In this document: in pieces, positions 1 through 8,980 of the stretch | Numbering within the stretch: position 1 is the stretch's first letter | How the letters are laid out: every line of letters starts with the position of its first letter | Origin: Candidatus Altarchaeota archaeon | Lineage (GTDB): Archaea; Altiarchaeota; Altiarchaeia; IMC4; QMZM01 | Assembly: GCA_016931955.1 (NCBI GenBank) | Contig: JAFGDV010000002.1 | Coordinates: forward strand, 48,471-112,470 | Length of the DNA stretch: 64,000 nt | Direction of reading: 5' to 3' | Translations under genes and position numbers: made by a program | The notes under the pieces: generated by a model | Seen by the model: only the letters and a program-made list of their open reading frames with translations | The model's database searches: none | What the model was told of the DNA's origin: nothing

Positions 1-2
1 GT

Positions 3-1292
3 GTAGGCGGTTTAGTCGGCTCATACAACTCGGACAGCAGCGGTTATGCTAAATTCAAATTAGAGAGCCAAGGAAGCTATACCCTCCTCGCCTCAAAGAC
101 AGGTTATGAGGATAGTGACATTGTCTCAATAACGGTCAAGGACAGGAGGGGTATGGACGTTAGGATTGATCCAATAAAGCAAGCGATAGGGCAGGATGTT
201 TCAATAACGATAACCTCTGGGGGGAATCCCATAGAAAACGCCGAGGTCATGATAGAGAAACCCGACGGCTCAAAGGACACCCTGTCAACATCCTCAACAG
301 GGAAGATGGTCTACAAGCCAAGCATGTCTGGCACATATGATATAACAGTCAAAAAACAGGGCTATGAAACAACAACTTCCAGTTTCATTGCTATGAATTT
401 CTTCAATGTCTCAGTTCCAGAGAAGCTAGAGCTAAAAGATGAAGTAACCATTACAGTGAGGAACCAAGACGGCAGAAACATTGAAGGCGCTTCCGTCGAA
501 ATCGTGGGTTCGATCATCAACGGCTTGACGGATTCCGCGGGTAAATTTAGCTTCATCTTGGATAACGTAGGTGAGTACGTCTTATCGATAAAGAAAGAGG
601 GCTACGAGGATTATAGTGAGAAGCTAACCTTTTATGGGAGCCTTACGGTGAGGGTAACCCCTGAGGTGATAGACCTGGGTGATTCAGTGGAGATAAGGGT
701 ACTGGATGAAGAAGGAAGAGAGATTGACGTAGACATGGTCATAGAGAAACCAGATGGTAGAAAGGAGAACATCAAGGGAAGCACTCATACATTAACGCCC
801 AACTTGGCTGGATCCTACAACGTAACGGCGAACAAAAGGTATTACACACCATCAACAGCTGACTTCACGGTCAACCCCTACCAACTTGACCTTAACGTCT
901 GGGTGAGTGGCAGTAATCTGATGATAAAGGCAACCAGGAACAATGAACCGGTTGGAAACATCAGCGTGTCTGTTCTGACACCCGACGATGACGAAATCTT
1001 CCTCAAAACTGATGAGGAGGGTGTTGCAAGGCTCAACATAAGGGAACTAAACCAGACTGGGACCTTCACCATAAGTTCTGTGGACATCAACTACGAGAAA
1101 AAAACAGTCACAAGGGAGATAACTGGTGCTGGAGAGAACCTTCTGCCACTGCTTCTGTTGATAATATTGGTCGTGGTATTGCTTATCATACTGATATCCC
1201 TTACCCTGTATATAAGCCACAAGAGCAAAAGAAGCGCCTTACCAAGTGAAAAAACAAAGAAAACAAAGGGTGGAGGCCTCGGTAGGCTCTGA
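3..1292 (+). CDS. Surface protein of Ig-like/PEGA-type repeats with C-terminal membrane anchor (5' end outside window)
   Basis: The reading frame is already open at the first bases, so the N-terminus lies upstream and only the last 429 residues are seen. The visible part is a chain of roughly 75-90 residue beta-sandwich-like units. Each carries phrases such as 'KKQGYE' or 'KKEGYEDYSEKL' and 'VTITVRNQDGR', which resemble carboxypeptidase-regulatory or PEGA-like modules of archaeal cell-surface proteins. A hydrophobic stretch rich in Leu/Ile/Val at about residues 379-403 is followed by a short Lys/Arg/Gly-rich tail, giving a topology with the repeats outside the cell and the C-terminus inside. 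An in-frame ATG at 153 has no good ribosome-binding site and lies inside a repeat, so it is unlikely to be the start. Function is unknown; an adhesive or envelope role is inferred from architecture only. Confidence 0.75.
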   Translation, partial: VGGLVGSYNSDSSGYAKFKLESQGSYTLLASKTGYEDSDIVSITVKDRRGMDVRIDPIKQAIGQDVSITITSGGNPIENAEVMIEKPDGSKDTLSTSSTGKMVYKPSMSGTYDITVKKQGYETTTSSFIAMNFFNVSVPEKLELKDEVTITVRNQDGRNIEGASVEIVGSIINGLTDSAGKFSFILDNVGEYVLSIKKEGYEDYSEKLTFYGSLTVRVTPEVIDLGDSVEIRVLDEEGREIDVDMVIEKPDGRKENIKGSTHTLTPNLAGSYNVTANKRYYTPSTADFTVNPYQLDLNVWVSGSNLMIKATRNNEPVGNISVSVLTPDDDEIFLKTDEEGVARLNIRELNQTGTFTISSVDINYEKKTVTREITGAGENLLPLLLLIILVVVLLIILISLTLYISHKSKRSALPSEKTKKTKGGGLGRL

Positions 1293-1339
1293 CCAACTTC
1301 TTCTGCTATTTATCCTCTCTAGTCCATTCTTATAACACT

Positions 1340-2392
1340 ATGATAGAAGTAAACACCAACATACTGGGCTCATTTGCTTTAAAGGGAGGGAGGATAATAA
1401 AGAAGATACTCTTCCCAAAAGACACGATAAAACTCGCAGAAAAACTTATGGAAATAGAAAACGCCGTCTGTGATGAAGAAAAAGAGCTTATCTCTTATTT
1501 GTTGGAAACTGGAACGAAATCCATAAAGCTCAGGGACCCGGACAGATTCTCCATGTATCGTGGGGATATGGATTTACTTGAAGACAAGACCCCAACCAGT
1601 TTGTTGGATATCGCATCAGAGCTGGGGATACCTGAGAAAGATGTTACCAAACTGCTGGATAGCGTTAATCTGGAGATAACCAAGGTAAGGATGAGGGAGA
1701 TAAGCAGGGACCAGCTTATAATGCAGGCTGTCGCATCTATCGATGAATTGGAGGAATCAATAAATACACTTATAAAGAGGCTTCGTGAATGGTATTCCCT
1801 GAATTTCCCAGAACTCGATTTTTTGGTGAAAAAACATGACTTATATGCTAAGCTTGTGAGCTCTGACCTAAGAGATGCTGATGAGGGTCTAAGAAAGAGT
1901 ATTGAGGAAGCTAGGAAGCAAACCCTTGGCGTGGACTTCTCCGAGGAGGACAAAAAATCAGTAAAGTACCTGTCAGATAGTATTTTAGGTCTTTACATGG
2001 CTGAACAGAACATTGAGTCATACATCGAAGAGGCTATGGGGGGTATAGCTCCGAACATGGCTGCACTGGCTGGCCCCATACTCTCCGCCAGGATTATCTC
2101 GCTTGCTGGAGGCTTAGAGAGGCTGGCTAAACTGCCGGCGAGCACAATCCAGGTTTTGGGTGCAGAGGATTCCTTCTTTAGGTTCCTGAGGACTGGGGAG
2201 AGGCCACCCAAACATGGGGTGATATTCCAGCTCCCTGAGATAAGGTCCGCACCAAAGAAGGTCAGGGGTAAGGTATCTCGCATCTTTGCCGCTAAGATGG
2301 CCATCGCCGCTAGAACTGACTTCTTTAGGGGGGAATTTATTGGGGATAAGCTCAGGGGTGACTTTTTAGGGAAGCTAGAAAAGTTGAAATGA
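1340..2392 (+). CDS. nop5: Nop5 (Nop56/58 family), core protein of C/D-box RNP
   Basis: Nop5 scaffolds archaeal C/D-box small RNPs, binding L7Ae-bound guide RNA and recruiting fibrillarin for 2'-O-methylation of rRNA and tRNA. The C-terminal half carries the family signature (APNMAALAGPILSARIIS, then LPASTIQVLGAEDSFFR and the GRPP-like KHGVIFQLPEI), followed by the basic RIFAAKMAIAARTDFF region. The middle (about residues 115-215) is the expected helical coiled-coil segment. The length of 350 residues is typical for archaeal Nop5. In many archaea the fibrillarin gene follows directly; here a PfkB-type kinase overlaps its stop codon (ATGA) instead, so fibrillarin must lie elsewhere. Confidence 0.93.
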   Translation: MIEVNTNILGSFALKGGRIIKKILFPKDTIKLAEKLMEIENAVCDEEKELISYLLETGTKSIKLRDPDRFSMYRGDMDLLEDKTPTSLLDIASELGIPEKDVTKLLDSVNLEITKVRMREISRDQLIMQAVASIDELEESINTLIKRLREWYSLNFPELDFLVKKHDLYAKLVSSDLRDADEGLRKSIEEARKQTLGVDFSEEDKKSVKYLSDSILGLYMAEQNIESYIEEAMGGIAPNMAALAGPILSARIISLAGGLERLAKLPASTIQVLGAEDSFFRFLRTGERPPKHGVIFQLPEIRSAPKKVRGKVSRIFAAKMAIAARTDFFRGEFIGDKLRGDFLGKLEKLK

Positions 2393-3294
2393 ATCCGGAG
2401 GTTACTTCATTGGGTGATGTAAACGTCGACATCATCACAGCGAAGTTGGAGAACATGCCTGAAAGGGATTCCCAGACTCTTGTTCCAACTATTAGATTAA
2501 GCTCTGGGGGTTGTGCTGCAAACCTCGCTAAGGCCTTGAACAGGCTCGGAACAAAGGCGAGGTTAATCGGCAAGGTGGGGGATGACTTCTTCGGTGGTTT
2601 CCTTGGGGGTGACTTGGAAGGCGTCGACCTGAGGCTTTCAGTCGGCAGTAGAACTGGCATTACTGTTGGAATCACCTTCGAAGACAATACAAGGTCTTTT
2701 ATAACCTATCCGGGATCGAATTCGGAATTGGTTTATGGGGACATAGACTTTGATCTTATCGAGGGTAGATGCCTCCACATCGCGAGCTTCTTCCTCCAAG
2801 GCCTAAGGGAGAACACGAAAAAAATCCTTGATTTCGCCCACAGCAAGGGGATGGTTACCTCATTTGACACGGGATGGGATCCACGTGGTTGGTCTTCTGG
2901 GGACCAGGAATTGGTAAGAGAAACCCTGAAACACGTTGACTTGTTTTTCCCCAACGTAAAGGAGGGAGAAGCGATTACTGAAGCTCGGGATGAGCGGACT
3001 ATTTGCGGGAGGCTTCTGGATATGGGTCCACGGGTTGTTGCACTGAAGGCTGGGAACAGGGGGTGTTATGTAGCCAGTGAGGGTGATTTTTTCTTTGTAC
3101 CCTCTTTTAGGGTTGATTCCTTAGACACTACAGGTGCAGGGGATGTGTTTGATGCGGGTTTTGTCTATGGTTATCTCAAGGGCTGGGATCTTGAACTGAT
3201 GGGTAGATTCGCGAACGCTGCTGCCGCATTAAGCACCACAGGCTATGGAACCCAAAAGTACCCGACCCTTGAGGAAGTGGGGAAACTGCTGTAA
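2389..3294 (+). CDS. PfkB/ribokinase-family carbohydrate or nucleoside kinase
   Basis: The 301-residue protein has the ribokinase fold signatures: an N-terminal substrate-binding GGCAANLAKALNRLG segment, a central beta-lid region, and the C-terminal PfkB signature LDTTGAGDVFDAGFVYGYL, whose Asp is the catalytic base and whose GAGD forms the anion hole. It phosphorylates a sugar, sugar phosphate or nucleoside with ATP; the substrate cannot be read from sequence. The start codon overlaps the nop5 stop as ATGA, implying translational coupling, although a functional link to RNA modification is not obvious. It is convergent with the CheC-like gene downstream, with only 17 bp between the two stop codons. 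Confidence 0.88.
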   Translation: MNPEVTSLGDVNVDIITAKLENMPERDSQTLVPTIRLSSGGCAANLAKALNRLGTKARLIGKVGDDFFGGFLGGDLEGVDLRLSVGSRTGITVGITFEDNTRSFITYPGSNSELVYGDIDFDLIEGRCLHIASFFLQGLRENTKKILDFAHSKGMVTSFDTGWDPRGWSSGDQELVRETLKHVDLFFPNVKEGEAITEARDERTICGRLLDMGPRVVALKAGNRGCYVASEGDFFFVPSFRVDSLDTTGAGDVFDAGFVYGYLKGWDLELMGRFANAAAALSTTGYGTQKYPTLEEVGKLL

Positions 3295-3311
3295 GCCATC
3301 AGAAAAGGTGT

Positions 3312-3977
3312 TTAGGTGAAGAGTTTGTGGACCCATGATTTTCCTTTTTTCTCTTTTATGTTCTCTTTGGTTTTTTTGTCGATGAGTGTCAGTAGTTTTG
3401 TCGCTGAGTTTGATTCGAGTAGTATGATAAAGTTTCCTGAGACTTCTCCCTTCAGACCCTTGAATTCTACCTCAACTATGAGACCGACGTTGACCTCTCT
3501 CCGCACCCCTAGGAGGACGAAGTTTACTATGGAGCTTGCAAAATTAAAAACCGTTACTGGTTGTGATGGATAGATCTTTATTTCTACGAAATCGGCTATT
3601 GCATTCATGAACGTTGCCGTCAGGATGCTTCCAATCTCTTCCAGGATTGAACGACCTTCCATATCCACCATATCCGTGGTCCCGACCTCCCTGCCCTCTA
3701 GTGTGTCTATGAATATGAGGGCTGTTTTCCGCGGGAATATCAGGATGGTTGTACCAGAGATATCCCCCAGAACCCGTGAGTATACGCCTACAGACAGGAC
3801 GTTATTTTTGCCGAAGTATTTTGGTATCTGGCTTATGGGTATGAGGCTTAGTTTAGTGAGCCTAACATTGACTCTCTCATCTATCATCTTTGAGAGAGCT
3901 GTGCTTGAATGCCACATCGCTATTGCTATAACCTCTTTTAGAGCATCCTTCGCTAGTTCGGTTAAGTTAAGTGTCAC
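3312..3977 (-). CDS. CheC-like protein without intact phosphatase motifs (paralogue A)
   Basis: This 221-residue protein aligns by eye along its whole length with CheC, the CheY-P phosphatase and adaptor of archaeal and Gram-positive chemotaxis. CheC has two pseudo-symmetric active-site helices, each with an E-x2-N motif. Here the first reads KEVIAIAM (Asn replaced by Ala) and the second EEIGSIL (Asn replaced by Ser), so neither site looks catalytic. The central 'GDISGTTILIF' strand pair and the C-terminal 'LKGEVSGNFIILLE' hairpin typical of this paralogue group are kept, followed by a Lys-rich tail. It is a single gene, 244 bp from cheW and convergent with the PfkB kinase. It may work as a binding partner of CheD or a receiver rather than as a phosphatase (inference). 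Confidence 0.8.
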   Translation of the reverse strand: MTLNLTELAKDALKEVIAIAMWHSSTALSKMIDERVNVRLTKLSLIPISQIPKYFGKNNVLSVGVYSRVLGDISGTTILIFPRKTALIFIDTLEGREVGTTDMVDMEGRSILEEIGSILTATFMNAIADFVEIKIYPSQPVTVFNFASSIVNFVLLGVRREVNVGLIVEVEFKGLKGEVSGNFIILLESNSATKLLTLIDKKTKENIKEKKGKSWVHKLFT

Positions 3978-4221
3978 TTTTGATATTCCCGTTAAATATA
4001 AAGGGTTGCATTCATATTAAAACTTGATGCAGTTTAAACCGGTCTGGTCTGATTCCATGGGGAGCCTGATTACAGGAAAAAAAAGTCGCTAGGGTTTATG
4101 ACGCAACGAGAGATAGGAAGAAAGAAATCGTCACTTTCGCTGAGTGCTTGGGGAAGAAACCTATTCTAGGAGAATGTTAAAAAAGGATGGATTCTCCATT
4201 CGATCAATGGAGAATGTATCC
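3978..4221. other. Intergenic region between two leftward chemotaxis genes; no convincing gene
   Basis: The 244 bp contain a promoter-like AT-rich part next to the CheC-like start and a terminator-like hairpin next to the cheW stop. Between them, 4070-4180 (+ strand) is a 37-codon open stretch ending in TAA, with protein-like composition (about VYDATRDRKKEIVTF in the middle) but a TGA directly upstream and no start codon. It could be a gene remnant or chance; I see no homologue I can name. Confidence 0.4.
4182..4215 (-). terminator. Hairpin plus T-run downstream of cheW
   Basis: A perfect 10-bp inverted repeat (ATTCTCCATT, 5-base loop CGATC, AATGGAGAAT) begins 7 bp after the cheW stop. Read on the minus strand it is followed within about 6 bases by TTTTTT. 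This is the form of an intrinsic-type terminator. Archaeal termination depends mainly on the T-run, so the hairpin may instead protect the mRNA 3' end. Confidence 0.6.
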
Positions 4222-4797
4222 TCACTTTGGTTTCTTTTCCAGTGTTTTTAGCTCGTCTAACTGCTCTTCATCTAAGAGGTTTTCTCCTTCAATGGTCTTC
4301 TGTATGTTGTCTATATGTTCATAGTCTTCATCAACCAAGACCTTGCTTAGATCCAACAGGATGAGCAGTCTTTCGCCTATTATACCCACGCCTTCCAGGT
4401 AGTCTGAACTGACCCTCTTCGCTATTATTGAGGGCGCTGGCTCAACCTGGTCACTGTTAAGCCTCATAACCTCTGTGGCTGAGTCAACTATCATACCAAC
4501 TGTGTTTCCAACTACTTCAAGGACTATTATCCTTGTGTCGGTGTTGGCCTTCCTCAGGGGGAGACCCAACTTCATGGCAAGATTTATGACTACCACGATC
4601 CCTCCTCTGAGGTTGATGACTCCTTCGATGTATTCTGCTGTATTGGGTATCTTCGTTATTTCCTCCATACGGATGATCTCTCGAACATCGCTTATGTTCA
4701 CACCGAATTCCTCATCACTAAGGGTAAAGACTACAATCTGCCTCTCCTCATCATCTCCTCCTTTCATTTCTCCCTCTAATCCTAGTCTTGCAGGCAT
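4222..4797 (-). CDS. cheW: CheW, chemotaxis coupling protein
   Basis: CheW links methyl-accepting receptors to the kinase CheA in the cytoplasmic signalling array. The CheW core runs from RQIVVFTLSDEEFGVNISDV to about LLDLSKVL, with the conserved IPNTAEYIEGVINLRG and TRIIVLEV strands. A Glu/Asp/Lys-rich tail of about 35 residues follows the core; it is longer than usual and probably disordered. I chose the ATG at 4797 because GGGGTG lies 7 nt ahead; an upstream GTG at 4806 and a downstream ATG preceded by GGGAG are alternatives. The gene follows the only full MCP with 12 bp between, so receptor and coupler are co-transcribed. cheA is 16 kb away. Confidence 0.92.
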   Translation of the reverse strand: MPARLGLEGEMKGGDDEERQIVVFTLSDEEFGVNISDVREIIRMEEITKIPNTAEYIEGVINLRGGIVVVINLAMKLGLPLRKANTDTRIIVLEVVGNTVGMIVDSATEVMRLNSDQVEPAPSIIAKRVSSDYLEGVGIIGERLLILLDLSKVLVDEDYEHIDNIQKTIEGENLLDEEQLDELKTLEKKPK

Positions 4798-4809
4798 TCT
4801 ATGCACCCC

Positions 4810-6942
4810 TCAGATTCTTTCATTACCTAGTTTTAATCGTCCCGTGTTTCCTATGTCATCAAAGCTTCTAGCTCCAAATTGGCCTTGCTCTCTTATCTTG
4901 AACTTGGAAACAACGGTCTTCAGCTCCTCGGCGCTGAGGTTGAATTGTTGAGCTGTCTTTGACACCTGCTGCATGGAGGCTGTGACGCTCTGCACTGAAG
5001 AGGATACCTCCTCAGAGCTGGCCGCGTTTTCTTGAGCTACCTCTGCCATCTCAACCAGTGAGCTGGTCACACCCTGTACTAGGTCGGGTATTGCTTCGAA
5101 TGACTTCATCGCCTCTTTTACGGCGGCTATACCTTCCTCGACCTGCTTTGTGTTGTCATCCATTGTGCTGACTGCATGTGATATCTCGTTCTGTATGTCC
5201 GTTATCAAACCCGCAATCTGTTCGCTTGCGCCTCTCGAGTCCTCGGCGAGCTTCCGTACCTCGTCTGCTACAACCGCGAATCCTCTTCCAGCTTCACCTG
5301 CTCTTGCGGCCTCAATCGCTGCGTTCAGCGCCAGTAGGTTGGTCTGCTCTGCTATGTCCTTGATCGTGTCCACGATCCTACCTATCTCCTCTGACTTTCC
5401 GCCAAGTGATCCGATCTTTGAAGCGCTTTCCTTTGATGTAACGCTTATCTGAGCCATCTTTTCGTTCACGAGCTTGGCTGACTTGCTTCCTTCTTCGGCG
5501 CTCTCTGCTGTTTTCTTGGCTAATTCCTGCGACTCTGTGGCCCCTTGTGAAACGATCTGCACCCCTTTGACGATCTCCTGCATTGTCGAAGCTACTTGTT
5601 CCATCGCCGCATTTGTTTCCTCGGACGACGCTGAAAGCTCCTCAGCAGCTACTGCTGTTGAAGTGGCGTTATTCTTTATGTTTCCTATCAGATCCATGAG
5701 GTTGCTGGCCATTGTCGCGAATGCATTACCTATCATACCTACCTCATTCTTAGCGGATATGCCAACGACATCTAGGGTAAGATCACCAGCTGCTACACGC
5801 TGCATCTGCCTGACTATCAGGTTAAGCCGGTTGGTCAGGAAGTTCGCGAAGAAGTAAGCCGCCAGTGAACCGAGTACTATAGCCAGTGCACACACCATTA
5901 TCGTCATGTCCTGAATCTGTATTATCCCATCATCGAAGTCTTCCCCGTAGGCGCTTGAAGCGATGACCCATTCCCACTCATCGAAATATGCGAAGGCTGC
6001 AAGCTTGCTCGAAGCCCTGCTTTCTCCTTTATTCGCCCACGTGTAACGGTATACGTCTGTCTCTCCCTCACTCAGGGCTGTTGCCTTGTCTATTATCTCT
6101 TGTATGAAGAGGGTTCCATCATCCAACTTCGAATTGATGATGTTCTGTCCATCGCTCTCCCTCTTGTATGAGAGAACATAGTTCCCTTTTGTGTCAAGTA
6201 TCCAGATGTATCCCCGCTCTCCTATGACTACCTTGGCGAGGTTGCCCTTCAGTGTTTCCTGATACTCATTCTCAGGCACGCCAACGTATAGGACGCCTAT
6301 CACCTTATTGCTTTCATCCTTTATTGGTTCATAAGCGCTTAGGTAGTACCCAGTCACCACGAATGCTCTTCCGTAGTAGGTCTGACCCCTCATCACAGTC
6401 TGATAAACCTCTGAATCAGATGGGATGTATGTTCCAACAGCCCTTGAACCATCCAGGTTAAGGACATTGGTTGATATCCTCAACAGCCCGTTAGGGATGA
6501 CTTGGAATACTGTCGCTGTCCCGCCCACCATGCTCTGGATTTCGTCAACGATCTCGTAGTTGTAAGCAAGCTGCTTTTCGCCTATCTTCATCTTTGAGAT
6601 GGTTACTGGCTGGCTGCCTTGGGTTACCTGGTTTACGGCGGTGAACTCCATTGTCTCCATTGGATCCAAGTAGGGCCTGCCATAGCCATACATAACGCTG
6701 CTGGCAACCCTCAGATCAGAGTTCACCTTGCTCTGCGCCACCTCATAGATGTTCTGAACATCCTTTGAGATTATCAGGGCTTGCTCTTGCAGCATTCCTT
6801 CGATCTGATTGAAGGTCTCTCTACTGGTCGAATCATAGCTGATGTAACCAAGCGTTACTACTGGTATCGACACCAGCAAGATGCAGATAGCCATCAGTTG
6901 CCATCTAATACTTATATCATTAAATATGTTTTTGATGTTCAT
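4810..6942 (-). CDS. Methyl-accepting chemotaxis protein with Cache sensor domain
   Basis: The 710-residue receptor has a transmembrane helix near residues 15-36, an extracellular Cache (Cache3/Cache2 fusion-like) domain to about 340, a second transmembrane helix near 345-370, HAMP, and a long coiled-coil signalling domain. The hairpin tip is canonical ([20 protein letters not shown], then [15 protein letters not shown]). The Cache part contains [21 protein letters not shown] and [19 protein letters not shown], the same signature as the two output-less Cache proteins at 30.4-32.9 kb, so all three may bind related ligands. No C-terminal CheR/CheB tether pentapeptide is seen. The start is supported by a GGTGAT site 5 nt upstream. 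It is the only complete MCP in the window. Confidence 0.95.
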   Translation of the reverse strand: MNIKNIFNDISIRWQLMAICILLVSIPVVTLGYISYDSTSRETFNQIEGMLQEQALIISKDVQNIYEVAQSKVNSDLRVASSVMYGYGRPYLDPMETMEFTAVNQVTQGSQPVTISKMKIGEKQLAYNYEIVDEIQSMVGGTATVFQVIPNGLLRISTNVLNLDGSRAVGTYIPSDSEVYQTVMRGQTYYGRAFVVTGYYLSAYEPIKDESNKVIGVLYVGVPENEYQETLKGNLAKVVIGERGYIWILDTKGNYVLSYKRESDGQNIINSKLDDGTLFIQEIIDKATALSEGETDVYRYTWANKGESRASSKLAAFAYFDEWEWVIASSAYGEDFDDGIIQIQDMTIMVCALAIVLGSLAAYFFANFLTNRLNLIVRQMQRVAAGDLTLDVVGISAKNEVGMIGNAFATMASNLMDLIGNIKNNATSTAVAAEELSASSEETNAAMEQVASTMQEIVKGVQIVSQGATESQELAKKTAESAEEGSKSAKLVNEKMAQISVTSKESASKIGSLGGKSEEIGRIVDTIKDIAEQTNLLALNAAIEAARAGEAGRGFAVVADEVRKLAEDSRGASEQIAGLITDIQNEISHAVSTMDDNTKQVEEGIAAVKEAMKSFEAIPDLVQGVTSSLVEMAEVAQENAASSEEVSSSVQSVTASMQQVSKTAQQFNLSAEELKTVVSKFKIREQGQFGARSFDDIGNTGRLKLGNERI

Positions 6943-7246
6943 CTATATCACCTTTTTCTTTCTTTATTTTGTTTTTTTAATCTTATATGGGCAGTTTGAT
7001 AGCTGGGGTGGGTGCGCCCATCAGACCACCCTAAGTTTTATCTTCTAAAGTTATTTCTGCAAACTTATATAAATATGTTTCTATATTTCTACGTCGGCAT
7101 AGTGATATCTCAACATAATTATCATTTGACTAAACGCTCATGAGCCACATTATAAGTCAAAAGAATGCATATAACATCTGAAGATGGCTGTATTAGATCA
7201 ACAAAAAATAGGTTAAGTATTTACTTATTACTGCCATCTTATGCTA
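6943..7246 (-). promoter_or_regulatory. AT-rich region: MCP promoter and end of the cheC/wHTH operon
   Basis: No gene is seen in these 304 bp. On the minus strand a TTTATATAAG element at about 7064-7073 could be the TATA box of the MCP-cheW unit, which would leave a leader of about 100 nt. Near the other end, TAAGTA-TT-TACTTA (7214-7227) is a perfect dyad. On the minus strand it lies about 20 nt after the wHTH stop and is followed by TTTTTT, so it may act as a weak terminator or as a protein-binding site. Confidence 0.4.
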
Positions 7247-7660
7247 TCACTTATAAAAGATAGGTTTACCTTTAGATCGGACCAACCAATACTCTACAGT
7301 CCTGCCAACCCTCTTCCTTGAGATAACACCCTTGCTCTCCAAACTCTTAAGATGTTTACTGAGGGTTGGTTTGGTTACCCTTGTTTTCCCGAGCAATTCA
7401 GTAAAATTCAGTTTACCTTTGTCTAAGGCTGCTAATATACTGTCTTCAAGATTTTCCTCCCCAATTGTCAACCTTTCTTTACCAATCATCGACTTGATCT
7501 CCATTACCTCCATAAACAACCGAGGGATTATGCCAGAATCCTCACCCAGTAGCCTGCGATTCAAATCCCTCAAGTCCTCCAATATCTGGGCTATCCTCAC
7601 ATCATCCACACTTCTGCGCCCTATTTCCCCCCTCAATCTGCTAAGATCATCGGAATCCAT
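7247..7660 (-). CDS. Winged-helix (ArsR/MarR-like) transcriptional regulator at the end of the che operon
   Basis: The C-terminal 75 residues form a winged helix: SILAALDKGKLNFTELLGK, then TKPTLSKHLKSLESKGVIS as the recognition helix pair, and the wing RKRVGRTVEYWL. The N-terminal half is helical and possibly dimerising. I place the start at 7660 (MDSDDLSRL): this ATG follows the CheC stop by one base, and GGGTGAG directly upstream is a ribosome-binding site. Longer in-frame starts would run 80 bp into cheC. As the last gene of the RR-cheY-cheB-cheC-cheD-cheC-cheC unit it is a candidate regulator of chemotaxis genes; its target is not visible. Confidence 0.82.
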   Translation of the reverse strand: MDSDDLSRLRGEIGRRSVDDVRIAQILEDLRDLNRRLLGEDSGIIPRLFMEVMEIKSMIGKERLTIGEENLEDSILAALDKGKLNFTELLGKTRVTKPTLSKHLKSLESKGVISRKRVGRTVEYWLVRSKGKPIFYK

Positions 7661-7661
7661 C

Positions 7662-8336
7662 TCACCCAAGCCCCTCCCCAAATGGAGAACCAAGCTTCGT
7701 TTGAATGGCTTTGAGGATATTCCCAATTGATTTGTCATCAAGTAGGAAAACGAATTCCCCCCTCAGAGATCCCCCAGAACACATAAACTCGGTCTGGGAT
7801 ACTAGAGAATAATTTATTGACTCCTTCACACTCAAAAGCACAAAATAGACAATAGCGCTTGCTATATCAAAGACTACTGACGGCACAGACAACTCAACCT
7901 CCAGATCCAAGAACTCAGCTAAGGTATTGACATACGATGCAGAGAGTATGCTCCCCAGCTCGCCCAAGGCAGACCTATCAATGCTCTTCATAACATCCGT
8001 AGTTCCAGGCTCCCTACCGTTCAGTACATCAACCAGGGACAATGCGCTCTCCCTTGAGAAGAATAGGAGGCTTGTGCCGGCAAGATCCCCCCTCAACCTC
8101 ACGTATATGCCAGTCACAAGCATATTTTTCTGTCCCACGCAGCTTGCAATCTGGTCTAAGGGGATCAGATCCATTCCAGACATCTCTATGTCGACCCTCC
8201 TATCAATCAATTCAGATAAAGCGATTGTTGCATGGCCCATACCGATAGTCGCTATCTCCTGTAGCGCGTCAAGCTGAAGCTCTGTCAACTTCCCATACAA
8301 GCTATCGCTCTCCACCGCTTCCTTCCTATAGGACAT
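7662..8336 (-). CDS. CheC-like protein with both E-x2-N motifs altered (paralogue B)
   Basis: The 224-residue CheC-family protein belongs to the same sub-type as paralogues A and C, as shown by shared phrases such as GTTD and GDLAGTSLLFFSRESAL. The first motif is LQEIATIGMGHA (Asn to Thr) and the second LGELGSILSAS (Asn to Ser). The acidic residue is kept at both places but the Asn that supports CheY-P hydrolysis is absent, so phosphatase activity is doubtful. It ends one base before the wHTH start and begins 13 bp after paralogue C. The ATG at 8336 (MSYRKEAVES) precedes a variable leader of about 18 residues before the CheC fold starts at QLDALQEI. Confidence 0.85.
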   Translation of the reverse strand: MSYRKEAVESDSLYGKLTELQLDALQEIATIGMGHATIALSELIDRRVDIEMSGMDLIPLDQIASCVGQKNMLVTGIYVRLRGDLAGTSLLFFSRESALSLVDVLNGREPGTTDVMKSIDRSALGELGSILSASYVNTLAEFLDLEVELSVPSVVFDIASAIVYFVLLSVKESINYSLVSQTEFMCSGGSLRGEFVFLLDDKSIGNILKAIQTKLGSPFGEGLG

Positions 8337-8349
8337 GTTGCTCCCCAGA

Positions 8350-8970
8350 TCAAAGAGACTTCAATTTTCTGTCAATCTTGTTAACCAGAACGCCCAACGA
8401 AGACGAATCCAAGAGGAATATGAAATCACCCGTTATCTCGCCCCTCTTCCCCCTGAATTTGACCTGGATAATCAAAACAGACTCTATCCTCTTATCAATG
8501 CCTCGAAGCACGAAATCTATCAGAGACTTTGCGACGTCAAAAACAATGCAGGGAGGAGAATGATACAAGGTAACACCTAAAAAGTTGCCCAACTCGGTGA
8601 GGTAACTTGCCGTCAATATGTTACCAACCTCTCCCAAGGCAGAGCGATCATCGTAACTTAGAATCTCCGTGGTCCCAATATCCCTGCCGTAGAGCAGGTC
8701 AGATAAAGCCAGTGAGCTCTCACGCGAGAGGACCAAGAGGCTTGTTCCGCCCAGGTCGCCCATCATCCTCAAGTAGATACCCATTGCAAGCGTATCTGGA
8801 CCCCCCACCCTCTTCGGCACTTCCCCTATAGGCAGAAACTGCACCTTAGACATCTCTACCTCAACACGGCTTTCAACCATCTTGGAGAGCGACTTTGTGG
8901 CAGTGACCATGCCTTTATCCGCAACGCCCTTTAAAGCCCTCTTTTGTCCCTCCGTAAGTTGAGCAACCAT
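8350..8970 (-). CDS. CheC-like protein with only the second active site (paralogue C)
   Basis: A CheC homologue of 206 residues. Site 1 is destroyed (LKGVADKG in place of L-E-x2-N), whereas site 2 is intact: ALGEVGNILTASYLTELGN, followed at the expected distance by Pro-Pro. One working site would be enough for CheY-P phosphatase activity. The central GDLGGTSLLVLSRESSLAL and the terminal GEITGDFIFLLDSSSLGVL match paralogues A and B closely, so these three are recent duplicates. The gene lies between CheD (11 bp upstream) and paralogue B. Confidence 0.87.
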   Translation of the reverse strand: MVAQLTEGQKRALKGVADKGMVTATKSLSKMVESRVEVEMSKVQFLPIGEVPKRVGGPDTLAMGIYLRMMGDLGGTSLLVLSRESSLALSDLLYGRDIGTTEILSYDDRSALGEVGNILTASYLTELGNFLGVTLYHSPPCIVFDVAKSLIDFVLRGIDKRIESVLIIQVKFRGKRGEITGDFIFLLDSSSLGVLVNKIDRKLKSL

Positions 8971-8980
8971 CTTCTTTTAC

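Noticed and set aside
4070-4180. 37-codon open stretch on the plus strand
   Set aside because: It lacks a start codon and a ribosome-binding site and has a stop directly upstream; kept only as a note in the intergenic entry.
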